The notes under the pieces were generated by a model that saw nothing but the letters and a program-made list of their open reading frames with translations, ran no database searches and was not told where the DNA came from. From positions 749,120 to 813,119 of the forward strand of contig VXBP01002556.1 of assembly GCA_013400115.1 (NCBI GenBank): 64,000 bases of DNA, read 5' to 3'. The position numbers and the translations under genes are program-made. Shown piece after piece: positions 42,001 through 54,000 of this stretch (position 1 is the first letter of the stretch; every line of letters begins with the position of its first letter). Source of the DNA: Rhinopomastus cyanomelas (taxonomy: Eukaryota; Chordata; Aves; Bucerotiformes; Rhinopomastidae).

Positions 42001-45000
42001 GCAATAGTTTTATGCTAAGGTAAGCAGCTGGAACAAATGGGAGTTACAGCAGTATAAAACCCTAGAAAAGCTGTGAGTCACCAGGTACCGGTCCCTACGG
42101 CACACAACTGTACTGTCTGTATAACCAGAGGCAGGGGTATTCAACACCATGGCTTAACAAGTGAGACCACTGAGGAAGAACTTTGGAATTTACCCCCAAA
42201 ACTACCACTTACCCTAAATACACTTATCACAAACCAGGACAACAAAAGAACAGGTGGTCCCAGTGCTTTACTGCTTGCAACACCATTACATCAAGCTCAG
42301 CCGCAAGCATTCCAACACAAAGAAACACAAGGGAGAACAGTGGAAAGGATGCAGAAGAGACAGGAGGAAAGAAGGAAGAAAAGCAGCATTAGAAAAAAAA
42401 ATAATCTGTATTGCAATTCCACCAACCCACAGGCTTTTCCTGAGCAGTCCCTGTTGTTCACAGCATTACTCACCCACATCGGGATCAGTAGCTTGGACCC
42501 TTGTTAATAAAGCTTTAGTGGCTGTATTCTCGTAGACACAGGCAGTGTAGTGATCAGATGAAAACACTGGTGGATTATCATTAACATCTTCTAAAATAAG
42601 ATGGACTTCTGATTGGCAGAACCTGCCACCACCATCTGTGGCTCGGGCAACCAAGTGGTATGCAGGGATCTTCTCTCGGTCAAGAGGGGCCAAGGATTTC
42701 AGCTCACCTAAAATCAATTAAAAGCAGCAGCCATCATTACTACAGTCACAACATCACTAACTGCAGACACTGTGTGTATCTCAAACACTGGAGAGAAAAA
42801 AGAAATCAGCTTTGATTTTTTCCAATGAATGGATGAAAAACTCACAGCACTGTCACTTCTCACATTCTTTATCCCACAAAGTGAGCTGCCAATATGAGTG
42901 AAGGAAGGACACATCACATGAATGAACAGCACTGCATTCTTCCAAGCCTGTCTGTTACTCTCAAGGTTTACAGGCTCCTAGACACAGAAACAGCCTGAAT
43001 CCAACTCTGAAGTTCTCTAACGCTGCCATGGAAAACTTGTATCAACATCCCTGTTGATTCTTTTTTGCTTTGCAGTTAAATACAAAAGTTGTTCTTGACA
43101 AACACAACACTGCCCCTTGCACACACCGGTCTTCAAACACCCTCTCTGTTATCAGTCCTGCTATGACAACAGAGCATGCTGGCTCATGCTGATCAGGAAG
43201 AGGAGGCACTGCACAGGAAAAGACCTAGCTGATTATTATGGAAATCAGATTCCTAAGAATACAAGAGGGGTGGGATTTTTAACTCATGGAAAAATGTTTT
43301 TATTGAGTTTTACTTCATAACAACCATAAAACCTCAATCTTAGCAGAGATCAGCATCTCTTTCCTGACCACCTGCCAAATGCACAAGACCTAGCATTGCA
43401 CCATGTCCACAAATTCATCACTACTATCTTCTGTCCCCCAGAATCTGTGTATAAAGGGAATGTCTTTTTTACAAGGACGCTGCTTAGGTACTTACAAGAA
43501 AGAAGGGGACAAACTTTTTAGCAGGGCCTTTTGCAGCAGAATGGTGGTTTTAAGCCAAAGGAGGTTAGCTTTGCACAGGATATAAGGAAGAAATAGTTTA
43601 CTGTAAGGGCAGTGAAACACGGGCACAAGTTGCCCACAGAGGTGGCAGATGCTGCATCCCTAGAAACATTCAAGGTCTGGTTGGATGAGGCTCTGACCAA
43701 CCTGATCTAGTTGAAGAACACCCTGCCCACTGCAGTGCAAGGATGAACTAGATGACTTTTGAGGGTGCCTTCCAACCCAGTTTCTTCTGATTCTGTGATA
43801 CATGAGTGTTCCAACTTGGGGTCTTGGAGGGAAACAAAAGGGTCAGTATCCACTGTTCTGATTCTAAAACTCATTGTGGCTGACAAAGATGTTCCTCTCT
43901 CTGTCCTCCAAATGCTCCTTACACATGGTCACTCACCCTTGCTAAGTGGAACAGCTGCCTGATAACTGATTGTAACCTAATCCTAGTTGAGAAAACTTAC
44001 ACTCACTGGTGCTGAGGGATTATGGTTATTCAGAAAAATCCATTTGTCATCTTACCATTTTCAGGATCTAGGTAAAACTTGTTGTTCCCAGCACCATAGA
44101 GGGAATAGCGAATTTCACCGTTGGACCCAATGTCGGCATCTTTAGCACTGATTTTAAGAATTACTTTGTTTGATGGAATATCTTCAGGAAACAGTGCTGT
44201 GTAGGCAACCTAGGAGCAAAATCAGGAATGTAAGCCTTGCTGGACCAGTACTTCATAGTTTTTGCACAACTTTTAAGAAAACCTTTGTAATGCATCTTTT
44301 TATACAGGAAACAACTTATGAATCTCATCCCTAGAAATTTAAACCACTGTTTAAACCACTGCAGTAGCATCAGTCCTCCACACTGCTTTTCCACAGAACA
44401 GGAGTCAGGTAGCACCATGACAGCTGGGGTCATGCCATACTGCATGCACACGCAATGACACCAGAGCACGCTACCTTCTTCTGCCATTTCTGCTGGGTCT
44501 GGCATCGGCCAGGTTCAGAAGGACTGGAGTTAAAACGCACTGAAGACATTTCCACAGCAGTTGTGAAGAGAAAGCATGTTTTTTTTCTGCGGGGATGAAG
44601 TTGCTGCCCAGTGCCATCACACAACTTCATTTTTTTCTGGAGCCAAGGAACACTGTTGAGAAACCCAGCTTTACCAGATGGTTGTCTTTTAATCTGGGCT
44701 TTAACCTGCTCCTCTCTTGGAACACGCCATATTCTTCAAATAAGATACTAAAGATGAAAATGGGCACTGCCTGTGAACACCTGCAAATAGCAGGGACACC
44801 TACAGCGAAACAGTCGATCGCTCTGGCTGTTGCTAACTCACCTGTTCACAAACTGGACTGTTATCGTTAACATCGGTGACGGTCACCTCCACGGCAGTTT
44901 GGGTGACAAAGAGGCCATCTGTGGCGGTGATGTTCAGATAGTAAACATCTTGCTTTTCCCGATCTAGAGGCCTTTTCACATAAACCTTCCACTCGTTCTG

Positions 45001-48000
45001 AACCAGTCCCAGAGCAAACTTCCCTTTGGGATTCCCTCCTGCAATGAGACAAGAAACATGGAAAGGGATGGCTCTTCCGAGCTGCAGAGGACCTGAACTA
45101 AGCCGTCATCATTTGTTTTACAGTCATCGGCGCTTTCAGATTCGCAGACTCAGGAAATCTGTAATGAGATCACCCTCTCTGCGTTTATTGCCCTCCTATT
45201 ATTGCCTCGTGTGAGAGCGAACCAATAATTTTCAGTGGAAACAAAATCCATTTAGCAGAGCTGAAGATGATCTCTTGTTTAGTTCCCCATAAGGGCAATC
45301 AAATTCCAACAGTGAACAATCAATAGTCTTCTCAGACTGGTACAATTGTCTTTCCACACAGTCTCGGGAGAGGATGTAATACACCGTAGCTCTTGTTACC
45401 AAGACAATTTCATTAGCTGTTGATTATGCAATCAAGGACTGGAAGTGGGTTCTATTAAGGAATCCTCTAATGAAAGCTTTATCATACAGCTGTGCTCTTC
45501 TTCTGCTCATTAAAATTCTAGTTTTAAAAGAAGTTTACATGACACAAGAAGACACATTAGTATTAAATAGTCCTAACAAGAGGTCATTTGAGGAGCAGTT
45601 GGAAGATAAGCAGTACAATTAGATCAAATGTATTTGAGAGTGAGACCTAGTGAAAGGAGTGCAGGGGATGAAGCAGAACAGCTTTTTATCATGCCATACC
45701 ACTGACACCAAACCTGACAGTGTTGCTCTTCCACATCATTAAATTCCCTGATGACAAAGGCAAGTTGGGAAAGTGTTGGCCCACATCATCCTCAGGAAGG
45801 AGGGATGGACACATCACATGCAGAAGGATACAATCAAGGTGGGCAGTTGTTGTTTCATCTGAAGTGTCACTGTGCCTTGCCTGCTCCACGAAGAAACCAC
45901 CTTCAATCACATTTCCTTGAAGAAACCACCTTTCTCTGAGCCTGATCTCAACACCCTGGCAGCAAAATATTTTAAACTCATGCTGTGACCTATCTTCAGT
46001 AGGCAGCTAAGCCCCACACAGACACTCGCTCCCTCCCTCCTGGAGGAATGAGGGAGAGACTCAAGATAAAAGTTTGTAAACTTGTGGGTTGAGTTAAAGT
46101 CAGTTTAACCAGTAAAGAAAAGCTGAGTAAGGAAAGCAAAATGAAGAACTCATGGTAGGTGTTCAGCCATTTCTAGGAAAGCAGGGTTCTATCACCTGCA
46201 ACAGTTACTTGGGGATAGCAAATGCTGTAACTACTAACATACCTCCTTCCTCCTTCTTCCTCCAGCTTTCATTGCAGAGTATGACATCACACAGTATGAT
46301 ATATCCCTTCAGTCATCTGGGGCTAGCTGGCCCACCTGTTTCCCCTCCCAACTCCTCGTGCACCCCCATTTTACTTACTGGTGGGGTGGTGTGAGAAGCA
46401 GAAAAAGCCTTGACTTGGTGTTAACAACGCTCAGCAGTACACGAAACACTCCTGTGGTATCAGTGCTCACAAAACCAAAACACACACCTATTCCAACTGC
46501 TATGAAGAAAATCAATTTTATCCCAGCCAAAATCTAAAACCAACCACCCAGTCTTCTGTCCCAGCATCTAACACAAACTTGGTCTGTAAAAGTGTATTTG
46601 CAGGTTTAATGAATGAGGATAGAGCATCACAGTCACAATAAACTTCACTCAGCTTCCTGTGCTCTAGAAAGGGATTGAAGACAGAGGAAAACGCATCATA
46701 CTTCTCCACTGGGTGAACTTTGATTCCAGCTGTCCCACTACAAACCCTTTTGCCACCACATTAAGCTTTGTGCTATGCTCCCCTAAGCAGCAATGCAATC
46801 TGGAGAGCTACTTTCCATCTTTCTCATGTATAAAAGTGATATACAAACATGAAGTGAACACTTTTCTTTCCTGTAACAGTGTCAAGAATGTTGAGTGTCC
46901 TTTTCCAAGTGTACTTTTCCTAGTGTACTTTTGCTTACAACTTACTCAGATCCTGAATGTGTCATGGGATCTATCCTAGTCCTGTAGAAAGACTAGTTTC
47001 TTAAACCTTGTTGAGTGTTGAGTGTTTGAGCAAACAAGTATTTAAAAAAGATATCCAAGGCTGAGTTTATTTGAGTTGCCTCTGCTGTCAAGCAATTAGG
47101 TGTCACTGTTGCTGCTTCTGGTGTCATGATTCTGTCAGTTCCCAGGGACCTTTTTAGCAAAAAAATAAGGCAGAGAAGATCTGAGCTTGAATCTGCGCTT
47201 AAAGCCAAGTTAAGAAGTCTGATGCATATTTCATACCTTCTTTTTACATCAAAAAGCAGAAAAGAGGTCACAGGCTGTAATCTGTGCCTTCTTCATTAGC
47301 TACCAACGACTGCTTTCTATTCGATATGAAATCTAACTGAGCAGAGACAGGCTGAGCAAGTGTTTCTGGTTAAGCATCGCCATTTATGCTAGCTATAACT
47401 GTGTCAAAAAGCATGTTGTAGTGAATAGATTTCCATAAAATTAGGCATTGTAATTCTAAAAGGTCCATTAACCATTTGCAGCACAAAACTCATGCATCAA
47501 ACAGAATTTTTCTGTGGACAGAAGATGACCTTTTTTGATCACAAAACCAAGCAGATCCTCCTTCCCCACCCTGTTTTCTAGGACAGTCTAGAATAATCCC
47601 CAGCAGACTCAGTTAAACCTTGTTTAATCAGTTGTGTGATATAAAAACACGTTTCTCCCAAAGAGAGTTACACAGTGTGTCAATGAGCACTGCGGGCCAG
47701 CCCTGAATACAGTCCAAGGCAGTGAGAATCCATCCATTGATTTGAGTCTTAATGTGACTTCAAAGAAGGCAGGCCCCTGCTGACTGACATTAAATTCTCC
47801 CTATTCAGTTCAACTCCAGCATAACAAAGCTTAACTCTTCTTTATAAAAGCCTGCAATCTTGTCATGGTGAGTTTAATGTTGTAAACCATTAATAAAAAT
47901 GGTCTAAATAGTCTCATTTAGTTTCTTGATATCAATCAGCACTTTCCTGCACATTATTCCTTTTGTAAAAGGAAATGATTAACTGTTCTGAGCAGCTATG

Positions 48001-51000
48001 AAGCAATACACTCTAGGTATGGGCATCCTGTTGCTAAGAAAAGAGGAAAGGTAAAATCTAATTAAAATCAGCTGGTGGCTTTTATGGTTGGCAGTAATGT
48101 TAGCTTGGAGCAATTTTTAAATCACCGTTGCTTTGTTGTTGATGGAATGGCTTTTAAATAACGCAGAGGAATTTGGGGAGTATTGTACCAAAAATATGTC
48201 TCTGGGACTATTTCCCCCTCCCTTTGCTCCAGGAGGAAAAGATCAGCTTGGATGGCCGAGAAACCCGTGCAATGAGCAGCAAACACGTAACAGGTTATCT
48301 GTGTGCCTTTCTCGTTAGCGCTGCCTTTCAGGGCTCTTCCGTGTCTCAACGCAGGCTGCAAGCTTTGTTGATGGAAGACAAAGGTGGACACTGCACGATG
48401 AAGTGAAACAGGAATAACGAGACTGGAACACTGAAATACTGTCAGGAATTGTTCTTTGAAAAGGGAAAAAAATCCACACTGTGGCCCTTATCCATATGTC
48501 TTCATGAAGATCTCATTCTGCAGTGATTAATTAACTTTTTCACTAATATATGTAAGCAGATTCCGTCTCCTAGGGGCGTTCTAATTAATTAGTTTTTCAC
48601 TCTGAATAATGTAGCCTTTCTAAACGGAAGCCTTCTGACTACATGTATTAATGGAGTCTTTAAAATCTTTTGGCAGTTTTCTTATGTTCTGCTTTGAATG
48701 TCACAACAGTGAAGTGCTAGCTACAAAAAACACTCCAGTAACTTTTGAGAAAGGCTTTGAGGCTGGAAGAGTCAGCAGTATCTTTTATCTTTTGTTACTT
48801 AAAGTTTAAATAATGCTCTCCTTCCCCCCCTAGTCAGCAAATACTACAAAGCCAAATCAAGCTCAAGTTTAAGTAAAGAAAGAAAACAGTCAGGCACAAA
48901 TGAAAAGCAGAGACACAGTGATCCAAAACAAACAAATCCTGACACACATCATTACTAAAGCACACACAGGGAATTGTAACAGCTACAAGGGAACCGAAAA
49001 ATAGAAGCCAACGGTATCAGTTTTCACTGCAATGTCCTGATCTGGGAGGGAAAGCAGAGTATTTACTACATTACTTATTTAGTTTCTCTCCTGCTTATGC
49101 ATTTATTTAGATATTTTCAATTCCCTATTAGAACTCTAGGCGTTTGCACTGCATAAAACCAACAGGTTTATCCTCCACTCCCAGTTTAAGACGTTACACG
49201 TTCACCGAGAGAGAAAACCGATTGTCTCAGCTTTACCATCATAAAATTGCAGGCGCTGTCCTTCAGCCTGCAGCACAAGGCCCCCCCAAACACAGAAACA
49301 TCCATTTCTGCACAGTTCCAGGAGCTCAGCTATACAATAAAGCCAAACAAAACCCATCACTTTGCTCATACTGGACATGCAACTAAGGAAAAAACTCCTC
49401 CTGTGCTCAATATGAGGTCTGTCTTTCAAAACACATCATCCACCTTCCTTGCATCCAGCTGAACCACACCTCAGGTGCACTGTGTGTCCTTAGATGTACA
49501 TTCCTGACGGAGCCTAACCGACATTGCTGAAGAACACAAAACACTTCACCACGAACGATTTTCTGGTGTTTTTTTCCTAGTCCACCGTTGTTAAATGTCA
49601 GTAGTATCTGGCTAGGTCTAGGCTAAACATCCAAGCTAAACAATGGCAGAACCTACCTCGAGTTATGCAGTTCAGAAACTCAAACAAGCCTTCACAAGAA
49701 AACTACTCTTCTCCCTAACCTCATTTGTGTCATCTGCCTTCCTAATGATTTTCCATTAAGATTTACACAGAGTGCTTTTGCCTAGTGAACATCTCCAGCT
49801 GCTATCAAACTAACACAAATAACAAAGAGGAAGGTATTTTTTTTCCCCCCACCATCAAATGCAGATGAAGGTGGAACAGAACATGGCAGCTACTTGCTAA
49901 TAATCATTGAAACCAATCCTAAGGTTAAGGAGCTTGAATGAGGTAGGTGAATGGTTGGATTCAATGATCTTAAAGCTCTTTTGATTCTATAATTCTACGT
50001 ATTTGTCCACCACAGTGTATTTACCCCTTTTCAAGCTGAGAAGTAGACTTCAATGAACACTTGTATTTCTCAAAAGAGTGCCAAGGACTTCTCAGTGATC
50101 ACATTTGATCCAGCGTGTTCACTTCTTTCAGCATTTAAACGATGAGTTTTTCCACGTAGCTCCTGTGTGCTGCTTTTCTCCAGATGCATTTGCACAAAGC
50201 TGGTTTTAGGGGATCCACATATCATTCTCATAATTTGTTTTCTTCTCCCGTTTCAACAGTGCCCTGTTTTTCCTGAGAGTTTGCTTGTTGCATTCACAGA
50301 CATTTCTGTGCCTCAAAATGCTTCCAGAAAGCAACAGCATTTGAATAATCATCCAACTAATCTGATTTCATGAACTATTCAAATGCAGTTCCTGAGCTCA
50401 ACCAGAGGTAAAGTGCAAATTGACTCTTTCGTTAAACTAGACTGCAATATGTTTTGACATTTTAATCAAAAGAACCTGATTTTTCTCATAAGTTTCCCAA
50501 ATGCTCAGATATATTCAAAGAGAGTGGGATTTCTGAGCTCATACACTTTAGTAACTGTACAGTAAGCAGAGTAAGTTCTGGGCTTTGGCATCTAATGGTT
50601 TCCAAAACTAAAATGCCACCAAAATATGACATATTTGGAGTTGTGACAGAAATTAAAATACAGAATGATCTACAATATTTGAGTCACACATGACAGTTAC
50701 TATTCAAAAGTCCACTTTTGTGCTAAACTAACAGCACAGGGATGTGAAGAAAATGTTTTTACGCAACTAAAAGCCTAATTCACTGCAAGAGATGACTGAA
50801 AGATGTCAGAACAAAGAGAGAAACAGCTAGCGATCACGGTACACTACCATTTCTCTGTTACCAACAAAGGGTTTGCATTTCCTACAGAACTTCATATCCC
50901 CAAATTCCTTCAAATGTCATAAAATCTCTAGGATGAGGCACTACTCCTTTACTTTTAGGTAGGTGGTAAATGAGGCCCTGGCAGCTAGCTAATGCACCTT

Positions 51001-54000
51001 GCCCAAAGCCTCCAAATCCTGAGCTTTATCCACAAGACTATTTTGACCTCTACTTCCAAAATCCTGCAACACATCACATGATAAACACACAGTCTTTCCA
51101 AACCTTTAAACTGAATTCAGACCTTCAAGTAAATCAATTTCAGAGTGATGTTTAAAACCAGCAATGTTTAGATAACTGGAATATGAGAACTCTCCCCACA
51201 CAGCATCCCACAGCCATGTCCAATGTGATGCTAGCAATGGGGCAGGGTAATTATCACCCAGAGCAAAATATACAATATTTCATCCCCTTAGTTAAGTCAT
51301 TTTTGCCCATAGTTTTCCTCCTACATGCAGTCTTTGATCCCATGCAGTGAGAAAAATGTGAATTCGTCCAATAATCTGGTTATTACTAGGTAATTAATAT
51401 TAGGTCTTGGGTTTTGAAGACTGAGGGGAGTCACAAAGACATTTCCTATAAAATCTGTTGAACAACTCAAGCTGTAGGCAGAAAAATAACTGCAGCACCC
51501 CATCACTCAAAACACACTCACACAAAAGCTAGTCTGAATCCAGGAGAAAAGAATGCTAATAAGTACAGCACAATAGGAAAGAGCAATGTTACCACACTTT
51601 GAGAAATATGTTAGTAATGTAATCGAGATTGCCTTATGCTGTGTGTGAGAATGCATGGCAGCTAACCAGTGCTTCTAACTGGATTACTATTGCCCGGGCC
51701 AGAAATCTGTGCTGATAAGAAATGGCATCCCCCTCACTCCTTCCAAGCAAAATTCATTATTCTTTTATTCCCTCCCCCCACAGACAGTGGTATTTCAAAG
51801 TGGCTCCTGCATTCACTAGCTGATCGCAGGAAGAAAACTTCTATTTAAAAAAGTTTAAATGCTTGGAAATGTAAGGATTTTCTCCTTGACAAGAAAAGGC
51901 TCGTCTTCTGTTGGCTGAAACGTTACGTTACGATGGTTTCCAAGCTGACACATCAATTGTGATGAGTTGTGGGTCACACTGCATTGCACTGCAGAAAACC
52001 ACGAAGCATTTAATCTTGTACATTCATGAGACAAGAGCCCAGACAAACAGAAAAGACAGACAGGCAGACTCGCACACATCCCCTTTTCTGCTTTTCCTAT
52101 TCTCTAGTTACTGCAAAAGTTGTTCAAACTTAAAAAAAAAAACCCACAAGCTCTTAAAAAAAAATCAAAGAGAGATTCATTGCCTGATTCATGGTGATAA
52201 TTTAGCCAAAACCCTGCTCAACGTTCAACTAAAACTGGACACACACACACAGTTCTTAAGTAAATTTGGTTTGCAGAGAAAAGCATGCAAGTTGCTTCTT
52301 ACCTGTAATGTGGTAGCTAACCTGCCGGTTGACATCAGACGTATCTTCATCCCAGGTGCTAAGAACAGCCACAACTTCCCCTGGAGGGTCACTCTCCTTC
52401 ACTGACCCTCTATACACCTCATGCTCAAAGACAGGTCCGTTATCATTTATATCTGTTACAGCAACTGAGACCAAAGTCGTTGATGACAAGGATATAGCTT
52501 CTCCCAGATCTGAGGCCACCACTGCAAAGGTGAAAGTAGGATCCTTTTCATGGTCTAGATCTTTCAGTGTGCTGATCCAACCGCTGTTGCTATCAATGGT
52601 GAATGCTTCTGTGATCTTCTCCAGCTCTGATTCCACTGCAAGTGTGTAAGTGACCTGCCCGTTTGCACTCGAGTCTGCATCAACTGCTTTAACTTGCATA
52701 AGTTTTGTTCCTACAGGCATCCCTTCCATTATTATCGCATCATAGCTAGCGGTTTCAAACATGGGCTTGTTGTCATTTACATCCAATACCTTAACCTCCA
52801 CGTCCACAGTCAACACAATGTCTACTTTGTCTAACTGAATAGTGGCTGCAACTTTGAAGTGAAAAGCAGGATTTGTCTCATGGTCAAGTCTCTTATCCAA
52901 TTTTATGAGTCCTGTGTCTTGCTCTATGATGAAAACCCCACCTTTGTTGTTTTCAGTCAGCTCACCATTAACTGTGCTGTACAAAGCACCCTGATTAGGC
53001 AAAACATGAAGAATGTCAATGGTGCTGCCTATGAGGGCATCTTCTGCTATAGTAAAAGAATACTGGGGCTGCGAAAAGGAAGGCAAAATAGTTTCTGGGG
53101 GTAACACATGGATGTAGACTGGAATGAGGGAATGCTTTACAGGTATGCCACCATCAACTGCTTTGACAAAGAATGACAGAACAGTGTTTTTCAGCTGGTT
53201 AAAGCTACCCTTGGTGACCATCCATCCATTATCTGGATCTATTTCCAACAGATCAGCCACTGAAACAGAGGCTTCGCTATACAGAGAGTAGGTAATTCTG
53301 GAATTGGCTCCATCATCCGCATCTACAGCTTGCACTTGGGTCACCAAGTAACCTTTCCCAACGTCTGCTTTGACACTGGCTCTGTATTCGACCGTCATAA
53401 ATTGAGGAGCATTGTCGTTCTCATCCACTACTATCACTCTCACAGTGCAAAACGTAGTCCTGCCGCCTCCATCAAGAGCTCTCAAAAATATACCGATATC
53501 ACTTTCCAGCGTGTTCTCCCGGTCTAACCTCTCAGTTGTCAGAATCTGCCCATTGCTATCAATCAGAAACCGGTCCTTGGCGAAGTCATTTATTATGGAG
53601 TAGCTTATCTGGCCGTATACACCTGAATCCCCATCTGTTGCCTTCACGTGGATTACCTTCGTTCCAGGAGCAGCGTTTTCTCTAACCTCTGCGACATAAA
53701 CGCTCTGTGAAAACACGGGGCTGTACAGGTTGGCCCCGAGGATCTGTATGTGCACCTGGGCTGTGCTGGTGAACAGCCCGTCTGACACAGAGACATTCAG
53801 GCTGTACATGGGCTCCATCCTCTGTTTGCGATGGTTGGAAAGGGTGATAACACCACTCTTGCTGTCCATGATAAAGCTGGTCCGATCATTTCCTGATAGG
53901 ATACTGTACTCCAGCCTGTCAAAATCAGAGCTGTCAGCATCAGAGGCTTGGACACAAGTCACAAAGTGACCCCGGGGTGCCAGCTCACTCACATACGATT

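Larger units (their letters stand above)
29882..42473 (-). other. FAT1: FAT1 intron, 12,592 bases, repeat-rich
   Basis: This is the longest complete intron in the window, bounded by GTGAGT and ccttttcag. It carries CR1 LINE fragments on both strands, listed separately, between about 31.8 and 38.2 kb. The stretches 29.9-31.7, 35.8-37.3 and 38.2-42.4 kb show no gene. A small CpG patch lies near 39.8 kb. Confidence 0.85.
45039..52302 (-). other. FAT1: FAT1 intron, 7,264 bases
   Basis: It is bounded by GTAAGA and cattgcag. Contents are an (AC)n run at 52239-52251 (GU repeat on the transcript, 52-64 bases after the donor), a degraded CR1 tip near 49.95 kb, two similar TAATTA-containing segments at 48.53 and 48.59 kb, and an otherwise unassigned, possibly conserved stretch at 45.1-45.5 kb. 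No gene was seen. Confidence 0.82.

Noticed and set aside
42073..42507. A 144-residue plus-strand open frame overlapping the exon at 42474
   Set aside because: It is partly antisense to a FAT1 exon, and the lysine/glutamate-rich part comes from an A-rich tract. No coding evidence was found.
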